13,560 nucleotides of DNA from an uncultured Candidatus Melainabacteria bacterium (GTDB taxonomy: Bacteria > Cyanobacteriota > Vampirovibrionia > Gastranaerophilales > Gastranaerophilaceae), in NCBI GenBank assembly GCA_934754855.1, contig CAKVJR010000036.1, positions 1-13,560 of the forward strand, in the 5' to 3' direction. Positions 7,032-12,783 of the stretch are shown here, piece by piece. The first letter of the stretch is position 1. Each line of letters begins with the position of its first letter. The position numbers and the translations under genes were made by a program. The notes beneath the pieces are model-generated. The model did not search any database and was not told where the DNA came from. It was given only the letters and a program-made list of their open reading frames with translations.

Positions 7032-7595
7032 TTATTTTTTAAACGGCAAAGTAATTACCAATTTATTTCCTTTATGTTCCTGAGTTGCCTTGTCCTCATT
7101 GATTTTATTCGGAAACATAACGCTTTGATAGAAAGAACTTTCTCTCATTTCGTTATCGTCGCTTTTGACAACTTTACCCGTAATTTTGACGCCGTTTTCC
7201 GCAATTTCAACATCAAGATTATCAGGGTCGTTATCAAAGGATTTCAAATTTATCGTGATAACATACTTGTCCGATTTCGACTCAATCTTAACAGGGGCGG
7301 GCGAATTTTGCTCAACATATTTTGCATCGTCGTCAAAGATTTTTTCAAATTGCTGAAAGCCCACAACAAATGGTGTAAAACCAAGTCTGTTCATATTCAT
7401 ATCGACAACTACGTAAACTGCACAAAATGTTGCAAGGAAAATTGCAACCAAAATGCCCACGTATTTCAAAATATTTTTATTATTAACAGGTTCTGAAACC
7501 TTAATCGTTGCAGTCGTTTCTGACGTTTCAACCTTTTCTGTATCTTCTGATTTTTGTTCAGAATTTTGTTCAATATTTTCGTTTTCTTCAGTCAT
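7032..7595 (-). CDS. Membrane-anchored alpha-crystallin-domain (Hsp20-like) protein
   Basis: 187 residues. The ATG at 7595 has a strong AAAGGAGA (7608-7601) 5 nt upstream. Residues 1-39 are a highly acidic, Glu/Ser/Thr-rich tail; 42-65 (ILKYVGILVAIFLATF onward) is one transmembrane helix; 101-186 resembles an alpha-crystallin domain: PVKIESKSDKYVITINL, VEIAENGVKITGK, an SSFYQSVMFPNKI strand and a final NKLVITLPF strand, like the usual GVLxVTLPK end. Lys40 and Lys44 before the helix favour the N-terminus in the cytoplasm and the chaperone domain outside. Small heat-shock proteins bind unfolding proteins without ATP, but are normally soluble oligomers. The C-terminal I-x-I tail that drives assembly is missing, so oligomer formation may differ. 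The domain call is from pattern recognition. Confidence 0.72.
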   Translation of the reverse strand: MTEENENIEQNSEQKSEDTEKVETSETTATIKVSEPVNNKNILKYVGILVAIFLATFCAVYVVVDMNMNRLGFTPFVVGFQQFEKIFDDDAKYVEQNSPAPVKIESKSDKYVITINLKSFDNDPDNLDVEIAENGVKITGKVVKSDDNEMRESSFYQSVMFPNKINEDKATQEHKGNKLVITLPFKK

Positions 7596-7642
7596 AAAAA
7601 TCTCCTTTCGAGTTATTATTGACTACCCGTTTAACAAAAACA

Positions 7643-7648
7643 ATTATA
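7643..7648 (-). promoter_or_regulatory. Probable -10 element of the Hsp20-like gene
   Basis: A perfect TATAAT on the minus strand would start transcription near 7636, about 40 nt before the start codon. The -35 position (TGACTA at 17 bp) is poor. No CIRCE-like heat-shock repeat is visible. Confidence 0.45.
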
Positions 7649-7680
7649 CAACACGACAGAAAAAATAGTCATAATTTTGC

Positions 7681-7715
7681 AAAAAAACAGGTCACATTTG
7701 TAACCTGCTTTTTTA
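7681..7715 (-). terminator. Intrinsic terminator of the 131-residue orphan gene
   Basis: CAGGTCACA (7688-7696) pairs with TGTAACCTG (7699-7707) with one wobble. On the minus strand it is followed by seven T residues (7687-7681). The plus-strand side also has a T run (7709-7714), so it may work in both directions. Confidence 0.8.
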
Positions 7716-7732
7716 TTAAACATATTTAAAAA

Positions 7733-8128
7733 CTATGCCAATGCTTTGAATGCTTGCATAATGCCTTTTGCAATTTCAACGATTGCAGCACCTGTTCCAA
7801 CTACTGCCTGACCGATAAAAGCAGTATTTGCAGCAACGTGAGAAGTTGACATTGCCTGTGTCGGGTCTGTGATTGATTCTGCATCTTGTGCTGCCTTGTC
7901 AAAGCCAGCCGCAACATGAGCCTTGAATGTTTCACCCGCATTTGTAAAACCTTCGTTCAACTTTTCTTTCATTACGTCCAATTTAGTCTTGGGTTCGGTT
8001 TGTTTCGGAGTTGAAAATTCAAAAGTATCAACATCGCTTTTCATCAAGAAAGGATTTGTTGCTTTTGCCTGATTAACATTTACGCCTGTATTTACATAAT
8101 TAACACCACTTACTGAGTTTACGTTCAT
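7733..8128 (-). CDS. Orphan small protein with Ala/Gly-rich hydrophobic C-terminus (131 aa)
   Basis: The start is set at ATG 8128 because AAAGGA (8140-8135) lies 6 nt upstream; a TTG at 8143 lies upstream of that site and is not used. I do not recognise the product. The N-terminus (MNVNSVSGVNYVNTGVNVN) is Asn/Val-rich with no signal peptide. Residues ~45-75 are charged and helical (KLDVMKEKLNEGF). The last ~35 residues (ANTAFIGQAVVGTGAAIVEI, then AKGIMQAFKALA) form a small-residue-rich hydrophobic or amphipathic helix that could insert in a membrane or pack in a filament. It has its own promoter and terminator, so it is a single-gene transcript. The short N-terminal pattern resembles two other orphans in the window. 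Confidence 0.7.
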   Translation of the reverse strand: MNVNSVSGVNYVNTGVNVNQAKATNPFLMKSDVDTFEFSTPKQTEPKTKLDVMKEKLNEGFTNAGETFKAHVAAGFDKAAQDAESITDPTQAMSTSHVAANTAFIGQAVVGTGAAIVEIAKGIMQAFKALA

Positions 8129-8134
8129 TTTAAA

Positions 8135-8140
8135 TCCTTT
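8135..8140 (-). promoter_or_regulatory. Ribosome binding site fixing the orphan gene start
   Basis: AAAGGA on the minus strand, 6 nt before ATG 8128. It overlaps the upstream TTG option region and decides for the shorter 131-residue protein. Confidence 0.8.
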
Positions 8141-8157
8141 CAAATAAATCTTTCACT

Positions 8158-8186
8158 CTTATACTGTCGCTTAATACCGCCAACAA
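8158..8186 (-). promoter_or_regulatory. Probable sigma70 promoter of the orphan gene
   Basis: On the minus strand TTGTTG (8186-8181) and TATAAG (8163-8158) are 17 bp apart. The start near 8151 leaves a leader of about 23 nt that contains the ribosome binding site. Confidence 0.6.
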
Positions 8187-8243
8187 AAATTTTTTTGCTA
8201 CTTTTTCATAAAAAAATTTACAATTTTAACAAAAATTTTAATC

Positions 8244-8279
8244 AAATAAAAAGCCTTTCCCGAATTACTCAAGAAAGGC
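8244..8279 (-). terminator. Intrinsic terminator of the flavodoxin-dxs transcript
   Basis: On the minus strand GCCTTTC and GAAAGGC (8279-8253) form a 7-bp stem with a 13-nt loop, followed by TTTTTATTT (8252-8244). It lies 22 bp past the dxs stop. Confidence 0.85.
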
Positions 8280-8301
8280 AGGGAGTCGCTTTAGCAACTG
8301 A

Positions 8302-10050
8302 TTACAAGCATTTTTTGATATCCTCGACAATCAATTCCGGCGTCAAGTGATATCTTTCGTACAATGTTTTCAACGGAACTCTGTCGGTGAATTCTTTTTT
8401 GCCGCCAAAATTCAAAACTTTTACATTGGAATTTCCGAAAAATCTTGAAATTTTTTCGCCAAAACCACCGTCAACGCAGCCGTCCTCGAGCGTAATTACA
8501 ACTTTATGGTTTTCTTTTAAACCGTCCAAAAGTTCCTCATCAACGCCCGTAATAAACTTAGGATTAATCAAAGTTGCGTTAATGCCGACCGACTTTAAAG
8601 CCTCTTTGACTTTTTTGCCGAGGTGATAGAAATTACCAAGTCCGATAATCGCAACCTCTGAACCGTTTTCCGTAATTTCAAATTTATTCAAAATCGAATA
8701 ATCAGTATCATCTGCCATGCCCGTCGAAACAACCGCACCGAACGGAACACGAATAACGACCGGGTGTTCGGTTTGCTCAACCGCATAGTCCAACATTTTC
8801 AAATATTCTTCCTTGCAAGTCGGAGCAAGATAAACAATATTCGGAATGTTTGAAATCAAAGGAATATCGAACGAGCCGAGGTGTGTTGCGTCCATTTCAG
8901 AAATTGCACCCCAATTAACCAAAATCGTAGCAGGTGAATTATTCAACGCTAAATCTTGAGAAAGTTGGTCATAAGTTCTTTGAATAAATGAACTCAAAAT
9001 CGAAAGTACAGGCTTGGCACCGTTTTTAGCAAGTGCCGAAGAATAAGCAACCGCATGCTCTTCAGCAATTCCGACGTCGGTATAATTTTTTCCGAGTAAT
9101 TTTCTGAAATCTTGCGAAAATCCTGTAGCCCCCGGGGTTGCAGGAGAAATTGCAATAACGGTTTTATCCTCTTTATGCTTTTCCAAAATATAATCCGTTG
9201 TGAGAGATGCGTAACTTTCGGGAACTTTTCCATCAGAAGATTTTTCGTCCATAAAGTTCGGCAATACCCAATGACCCCATTCTTTATTCTCTTCAGCAGG
9301 TTTATAACCCAAACCTTTGAGTGTGTGAATGTGAACAACCGTGGGCTTATTGGTGTCTTTTACACTTTCAAATGTTTCAATCAAATCCTCAACATCATTT
9401 CCGTTTTCAACGTAATAATAATCAAATCCGAATGCCTTAAAATAATTCAATTCAGCCTTGCCGTTTGTTTCTCTCAAAAGTGCGAGATTTTCGTACAAAC
9501 CGCCTTGATTTTCGGCAATCGACATTTCATTATCATTAACAATAATAATGATATTTGACCCTAAAACAGATGCATTGTTCAAGCCCTCAAAAGCCTCACC
9601 GCCACTGAGTGAGCCGTCACCGATTAATGCAATAACATTATAATCTTCACCTTTTAAGTCACGTGCTTTTGCAACGCCTGTCGCCAAACTTACCGAGGTC
9701 GAAGTGTGTCCGATAACAAAAGTATCGTGTTCGCTCTCTGTCGGGTTAAAATAGCCCGAAATTTCAAAGTTTTCAAGAGGTTTTGTAAATCCGTCTTTTC
9801 TTCCCGTCAACATTTTGTGAGGGTAGCATTGGTGAGAAACGTCAAATACGAACTTATCGACAGGGGAGTTAAAAACCTTGTGAAGTGCTATTGTCGCCTC
9901 AACAATCCCTAAGTCAGGTCCGAGGTGTCCCCCAACCGCATTAACCCTCGTCAAAATTGCGTTTCTGATATCAGAAGCAAGACTTTTCATTTCTTCAACC
10001 GTCAATTCCTTAACATCTTGAGGTGAATTAATTTTATCCAAAATTACCAT
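8302..10050 (-). CDS. dxs: 1-deoxy-D-xylulose-5-phosphate synthase, short noncanonical type
   Basis: 582 residues against about 620 for typical DXS, a thiamine-diphosphate enzyme that joins pyruvate and glyceraldehyde 3-phosphate at the head of the MEP isoprenoid pathway and also feeds thiamine and pyridoxal synthesis. Seen: GGHLGPDLG (His42), DVSHQCYPHK (His73), GHTSTS (His115), the cofactor motif GDG 144-146 to NDN 172-174, His260, the GIAEEHA glutamate (Glu330), SSFIQRTYDQ and DATHLG (His390). Odd: the loop after NDNEMS is about 30 residues short, the usual GPxDGHD is replaced by VENGND, and the usual DRAG-like segment before THxG reads NWGAISEMD. The ATG has AGGAGA (10060-10055), which touches the flavodoxin stop 9 nt upstream, so the two are one operon. 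A DXS-like paralogue with another donor or acceptor is possible. Confidence 0.8.
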   Translation of the reverse strand: MVILDKINSPQDVKELTVEEMKSLASDIRNAILTRVNAVGGHLGPDLGIVEATIALHKVFNSPVDKFVFDVSHQCYPHKMLTGRKDGFTKPLENFEISGYFNPTESEHDTFVIGHTSTSVSLATGVAKARDLKGEDYNVIALIGDGSLSGGEAFEGLNNASVLGSNIIIIVNDNEMSIAENQGGLYENLALLRETNGKAELNYFKAFGFDYYYVENGNDVEDLIETFESVKDTNKPTVVHIHTLKGLGYKPAEENKEWGHWVLPNFMDEKSSDGKVPESYASLTTDYILEKHKEDKTVIAISPATPGATGFSQDFRKLLGKNYTDVGIAEEHAVAYSSALAKNGAKPVLSILSSFIQRTYDQLSQDLALNNSPATILVNWGAISEMDATHLGSFDIPLISNIPNIVYLAPTCKEEYLKMLDYAVEQTEHPVVIRVPFGAVVSTGMADDTDYSILNKFEITENGSEVAIIGLGNFYHLGKKVKEALKSVGINATLINPKFITGVDEELLDGLKENHKVVITLEDGCVDGGFGEKISRFFGNSNVKVLNFGGKKEFTDRVPLKTLYERYHLTPELIVEDIKKCL

Positions 10051-10059
10051 GTGTTCTCC

Positions 10060-10638
10060 TTATAAATTCAAACTTTTAATCCAATCTGCAACATTTTTAT
10101 CGTTTGCTGTTCTTTCGTAGGTCGAAAATCCTGTTTTTACAGTCGCATTCGGTGCAAGTTTTTTCATATCGGTAAAAGTTGCCGACTCACCGCCACCGCC
10201 ATGCGTACAAAACGGTGCGATAGTCTTGCCGTCAAAATTATTATCCGCAATAAACGTTTTGACGGGAGAAGCCATTGTGTACCACCAAACAGGCGTTCCC
10301 ACAAAAACAACATCGTAATCCGCTACATTTTTTCCTATCGGTTTAATCTTAGGCATGACATTGTTCGTCTTTTCAACTTTTGCAAGTTCAACCAACTCAT
10401 TGTATCCGTTCGGATAAGGTTTTTCGGGAATAATCTCAACAATGTCGCCGCCCGTAACATTTTTGATTTTTTCGGCAACAGCCTTTGTATTTCCCGAATG
10501 TGAATAATAAGCAATCAAAATCTTTTTGTCAGTCATAATGTTCTCCTCTGTTTTCTTCGCTTCAACCTTAGAATATTGGTAAAATCCGAACGATGCAATC
10601 AACACCGCTACTACAAAAATAGACAAAACTATTTTCAT
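10060..10638 (-). CDS. Flavodoxin-family protein with N-terminal membrane anchor
   Basis: 192 residues from ATG 10638, which has AGGAGA (10650-10645) 6 nt upstream. Residues 4-22 are a hydrophobic signal-anchor without a lipobox or clear cleavage site. From residue 38 the flavodoxin fold begins: KILIAYYSHSGNT (Ser46-Thr51, FMN phosphate loop), GTPVWWYTMASPV (flavin-stacking aromatics) and a THGGGG loop, as in the flavodoxin_4 type. It is expected to bind FMN and act in electron transfer or quinone/flavin reduction. A second ATG (codon 35, at 10536) has AGAGGAGAA just upstream and would give a soluble form starting at the fold. The promoter is MerR-type and dxs follows, so it heads a stress- or metabolite-regulated operon. 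The anchor orientation would place the flavin domain outside, which is unusual for an FMN protein. Confidence 0.82.
   Translation of the reverse strand: MKIVLSIFVVAVLIASFGFYQYSKVEAKKTEENIMTDKKILIAYYSHSGNTKAVAEKIKNVTGGDIVEIIPEKPYPNGYNELVELAKVEKTNNVMPKIKPIGKNVADYDVVFVGTPVWWYTMASPVKTFIADNNFDGKTIAPFCTHGGGGESATFTDMKKLAPNATVKTGFSTYERTANDKNVADWIKSLNL
10541..10549 (-). promoter_or_regulatory. Internal ribosome binding site for a possible short flavodoxin
   Basis: AGAGGAGAA on the minus strand, about 6 nt before the in-frame ATG at 10536. It coincides with Glu-Glu codons (31-32), so it may be accidental, but it is as strong as any site in the window. Confidence 0.5.
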
Positions 10639-10660
10639 TTTTTATCTCCTTTGATATAAT
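10632..10660 (+). promoter_or_regulatory. Probable extended -10 promoter of the merR-type gene
   Basis: TTTTCA (10632-10637), 17 bp, then TGA-TATAAT (10652-10660), a perfect -10 with the TGn extension. The start would be near 10667, right at the operator. It overlaps the start of the flavodoxin gene, so the two promoters face and overlap each other. Confidence 0.6.
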
Positions 10661-10689
10661 TTTAGTACCTGAGAGTTGCTCTCAGTCAA
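10659..10689 (-). promoter_or_regulatory. MerR-type promoter (19-bp spacer) of the flavodoxin-dxs operon
   Basis: On the minus strand TTGACT (10689-10684) and TAAAAT (10664-10659) are 19 bp apart. That overlong spacer is the hallmark of promoters that MerR-family activators untwist. Start expected near 10652, so the leader is only about 14 nt but still holds the ribosome binding site. Confidence 0.8.
10669..10685. promoter_or_regulatory. MerR operator inside the promoter spacer
   Basis: CTGAGAGTTGCTCTCAG is a perfect inverted repeat with 7-bp arms around a 3-bp centre. It lies inside the 19-bp spacer of the flavodoxin promoter and just downstream of the predicted merR start. One dimer could therefore activate flavodoxin-dxs and limit its own gene. 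Confidence 0.8.
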
Positions 10690-10716
10690 TAGTATCTTAG
10701 GAAAGGATATTTACAA

Positions 10717-11133
10717 ATGTACACAATTAAAGAAGTTTCAGAAATGATGGACGTTTCAGAACACACTTTGAGATTTTGGGCAAAAAACGGATTTATTCCC
10801 GACATCATTCGTGACAGAAACAACATCAGATTATTTTCCGAACATACTTTGGGCTGGGTAAAAATTATCAAGTGCCTCAGAAATGTCGGTGTCGATTTAA
10901 AATCGGTAAAAAGATACGTAGAACTTTGTCTGGAGGGCGATTCAACAATCAGAGAAAGATATGAAATTATCCTTGATACGAAGAAAAAAGCACTCGAACA
11001 ATTGGAAGATTTGAAACAGCAACTTGATGTTTTGGACTACAAAGAAAATTACTACAAAGAATTAATCTCTAAAAATTTGAAAGACAAATACAACCCTGTC
11101 AACGAACAGGACTTAATTGCACAAAACGGGTAA
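10717..11133 (+). CDS. MerR-family regulator, AdhR/NmlR-like
   Basis: 138 residues with AAAGGA (10702-10707) 9 nt before the ATG. The N-terminal winged helix-turn-helix is typical (YTIKEVSEMMDVSEHTLRFW, then NGFIPDIIRD). The next segment, WVKIIKC53LRNVGV, followed by EGDSTIRERYEI, matches remembered AdhR/NmlR-type regulators, which use a Cys at this position to sense aldehydes, methylglyoxal or thiol stress. A long dimerisation helix (about residues 84-118) follows; there is no separate C-terminal effector domain or metal-binding Cys cluster. It is divergent from the flavodoxin-dxs operon and most likely controls it through the inverted repeat at 10669-10685. The inducing signal is inferred, not shown. 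Confidence 0.88.
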   Translation: MYTIKEVSEMMDVSEHTLRFWAKNGFIPDIIRDRNNIRLFSEHTLGWVKIIKCLRNVGVDLKSVKRYVELCLEGDSTIRERYEIILDTKKKALEQLEDLKQQLDVLDYKENYYKELISKNLKDKYNPVNEQDLIAQNG

Positions 11134-11141
11134 ATAATTTA

Positions 11142-12245
11142 TTAAGTCGCAAATCTGAAGTGCATAATGTCGCCGTCCTGAACGACATAATCTTTACCTT
11201 CAAGTCGCATTACGCCTTTTTCTTTTGCCATTGCGTAAGAACCGTTGCAAGCCAAGAAGTCCTCGTAAGAAATAACTTCCGCTCTGATAAAGCCTTTTTC
11301 AAAATCAGTGTGAATAACACCTGCCGCTTGAGGAGCCTTTGTTCCCGCCGTGATTGTCCAAGCCTTAACTTCGATTTCGCCCGCCGTGATGTATGTTCTC
11401 AAATTCAACAAATGATATACGGATTGAATCATTTTTTCGATACCCGAACTTGTAATTCCGAGTTCTTCAAGGTATTCTTTTGCTTCTTCTTTGGACAAAT
11501 CAGCAAGTTCCTCTTCGATTTTTGCAGAAATAATAACCATTTCAGCACCGTGAGCCTTAGCATATTCATCGACTAATTTTGTATATTCGTTTCCGTTAAC
11601 AACGTCTGTTTCTGAAACATTCGCCGCATAAATTACAGGCTTAATGCTCATCAATTGAGATTGTTTTGCGATTTTGAGTTCGTCCTCATCGTCGAAAAGT
11701 TCGTTAACATTGATGAATGATGCTTCTTGAAGTTTGTCATACAAAGTTTGCATAACTTTCATTTCAATTTTTGCAGCCTTGTCGCCCGAATTTGCAACTT
11801 TGCCCGTTTTAGCCATTCTTTTTTCAAGAGAAGCCATATCGGCAAGTGCAAGTTCGGTATTAATTGTTTCAATATCGTCAATCGGATTGACCCGACCCGC
11901 AACGTGGATTGTATTCGGGTCATCAAAACATCTTACAACCTGAACAATAGTGTCTGTTTCACGAATGTTTGCCAAAAATTGGTTGCCCAAACCTTCGCCC
12001 TTGCTTGCCCCTTTAACAAGACCTGCAATATCCACAAACTCAATTGCCGTCGGAACTACTTTTGCGGCATGAACACGCGGTTCAAGTGTATAAAGTCTTT
12101 CGTCAGGAACACCGACAACACCGACGTTAGGCTCAATCGTACAAAACGGATAATTGGCACTTTGTGCGTTTTTTGCGCTTGTAAGTGCGTTAAACAATGT
12201 TGACTTTCCAACGTTCGGTAAACCGACAATTCCTGCTCTTAACAT
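11142..12245 (-). CDS. ychF: Ribosome-binding P-loop ATPase/GTPase YchF (OLA1 family)
   Basis: 367 residues, the usual family length, starting MLRAGIVGLPNVGKST. The ATG at 12245 is chosen because AGGAGA (12257-12252) lies 6 nt upstream; a TTG at 12269 would add 8 residues with no such site. Seen in order: Walker A GLPNVGKS (8-15), switch region DIAGLVKGASKGEG, the NVSE motif (N-x-x-E in place of NKxD, the mark of the YchF/OLA1 branch that prefers ATP), a helical middle region, and a C-terminal TGS domain (ITAGEIEVKAWTI, APQAAGVIHTDFEKGFIRAE, DGDIMHFRF). A conserved cytoplasmic protein that binds ribosomes and affects stress responses. Its stop is 8 bp from the convergent merR-type stop, with no terminator between. 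Confidence 0.97.
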   Translation of the reverse strand: MLRAGIVGLPNVGKSTLFNALTSAKNAQSANYPFCTIEPNVGVVGVPDERLYTLEPRVHAAKVVPTAIEFVDIAGLVKGASKGEGLGNQFLANIRETDTIVQVVRCFDDPNTIHVAGRVNPIDDIETINTELALADMASLEKRMAKTGKVANSGDKAAKIEMKVMQTLYDKLQEASFINVNELFDDEDELKIAKQSQLMSIKPVIYAANVSETDVVNGNEYTKLVDEYAKAHGAEMVIISAKIEEELADLSKEEAKEYLEELGITSSGIEKMIQSVYHLLNLRTYITAGEIEVKAWTITAGTKAPQAAGVIHTDFEKGFIRAEVISYEDFLACNGSYAMAKEKGVMRLEGKDYVVQDGDIMHFRFAT

Positions 12246-12251
12246 AATTTT

Positions 12252-12257
12252 TCTCCT
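12252..12257 (-). promoter_or_regulatory. Ribosome binding site fixing the ychF start
   Basis: AGGAGA on the minus strand, 6 nt before ATG 12245; the family's conserved MLRAGIVG start agrees. Confidence 0.85.
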
Positions 12258-12273
12258 ATATACAATCAAGGTT

Positions 12274-12279
12274 ATTATA
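12274..12279 (-). promoter_or_regulatory. Possible -10 element of ychF
   Basis: A perfect TATAAT on the minus strand, with transcription expected near 12267. No good -35 lies at 16-18 bp. Confidence 0.4.
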
Positions 12280-12392
12280 AAAACATCTCATAATCAAGTT
12301 TGCAGACCGCAAAACATGCCTGAAAATACCCTAAAATCATGCAAATAACATTAAAATTCCTAAAAATTTTTCAAAAAATGTGGCAATTTTTT

Positions 12393-12421
12393 TAAACAAA
12401 AATACTTTAATAAAGTATAGA
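12393..12421 (+). promoter_or_regulatory. Possible promoter of the 111-residue orphan gene
   Basis: TAAACA (12393-12398), 17 bp, TATAGA (12416-12421). The start near 12428 would leave a leader of about 17 nt that still includes GGAGA at 12431-12435. A small inverted repeat TACTTTA-ATA-AAGTA overlaps the -10. Confidence 0.4.
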
Positions 12422-12444
12422 GAAGATTTTGGAGAAGATGTCGC

Positions 12445-12780
12445 ATGGCATTAAAAATTAATCAGGCAAAATTAGGAAAGTTCGGTTCGCTGACAACTTC
12501 CGCACAAGCGAAAGCAGACCGTTCGATTTTCGGTAAAAATGCCTGCAACTTAATCGCAAATTCCGCAAATGCCTTCAACAGCCTCTCTATGAATGATAAC
12601 GGCTCTTATGATATTTTCAGCGAACACGGTCGTGCCAATGTTGAAAGAGAATACAACATAATTACGGGCAATGACAAACCGCAAAAATCGCACAATATAG
12701 AAATTAACGAAAAAGCACTGATGATGGTCAGACAGGAACTCCAAGGCGATTCCGAAAGAAAAGTCGTTTCCTTGGGATAG
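12445..12780 (+). CDS. Orphan small protein (111 aa), unknown function
   Basis: The ATG at 12445 has GGAGA 9 nt upstream; another ATG at 12438 is in a different frame that stops after seven codons. I do not recognise the product. The N-terminal half (MALKINQAKLGKFGSLTTSA, then SIFGKNACNLIANSANAFNSL) is Ala/Asn/Ser-rich and basic; the second half is polar with a likely C-terminal helix (NEKALMMVRQELQG). There is one Cys, no signal peptide and no membrane helix. It has its own probable promoter, is divergent from ychF, and its stop is 3 bp from the convergent cimA stop. Codon and base use match the neighbours, and the clear ribosome binding site supports a real gene. Confidence 0.65.
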   Translation: MALKINQAKLGKFGSLTTSAQAKADRSIFGKNACNLIANSANAFNSLSMNDNGSYDIFSEHGRANVEREYNIITGNDKPQKSHNIEINEKALMMVRQELQGDSERKVVSLG

Positions 12781-12783
12781 TCA

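Noticed and set aside
7733..8128. Resemblance of the orphan's C-terminus to type III secretion/flagellar rod or needle subunits.
   Set aside because: The similarity is only in composition (small residues, Ala/Gly, terminal helix); no family motif could be confirmed by eye.
8250..8290. The short inverted repeat near the dxs 3' end as part of a CRISPR-like or REP repeat.
   Set aside because: Only one copy is present, and it has the stem plus T-run form of an intrinsic terminator.
9112..9558. Long frames opposite dxs, ychF and the Hsp20-like gene (for example 148 codons at 9112-9558, 158 at 11727-12203).
   Set aside because: They are antisense shadows of well-supported genes, with no ribosome binding sites or recognisable domains.
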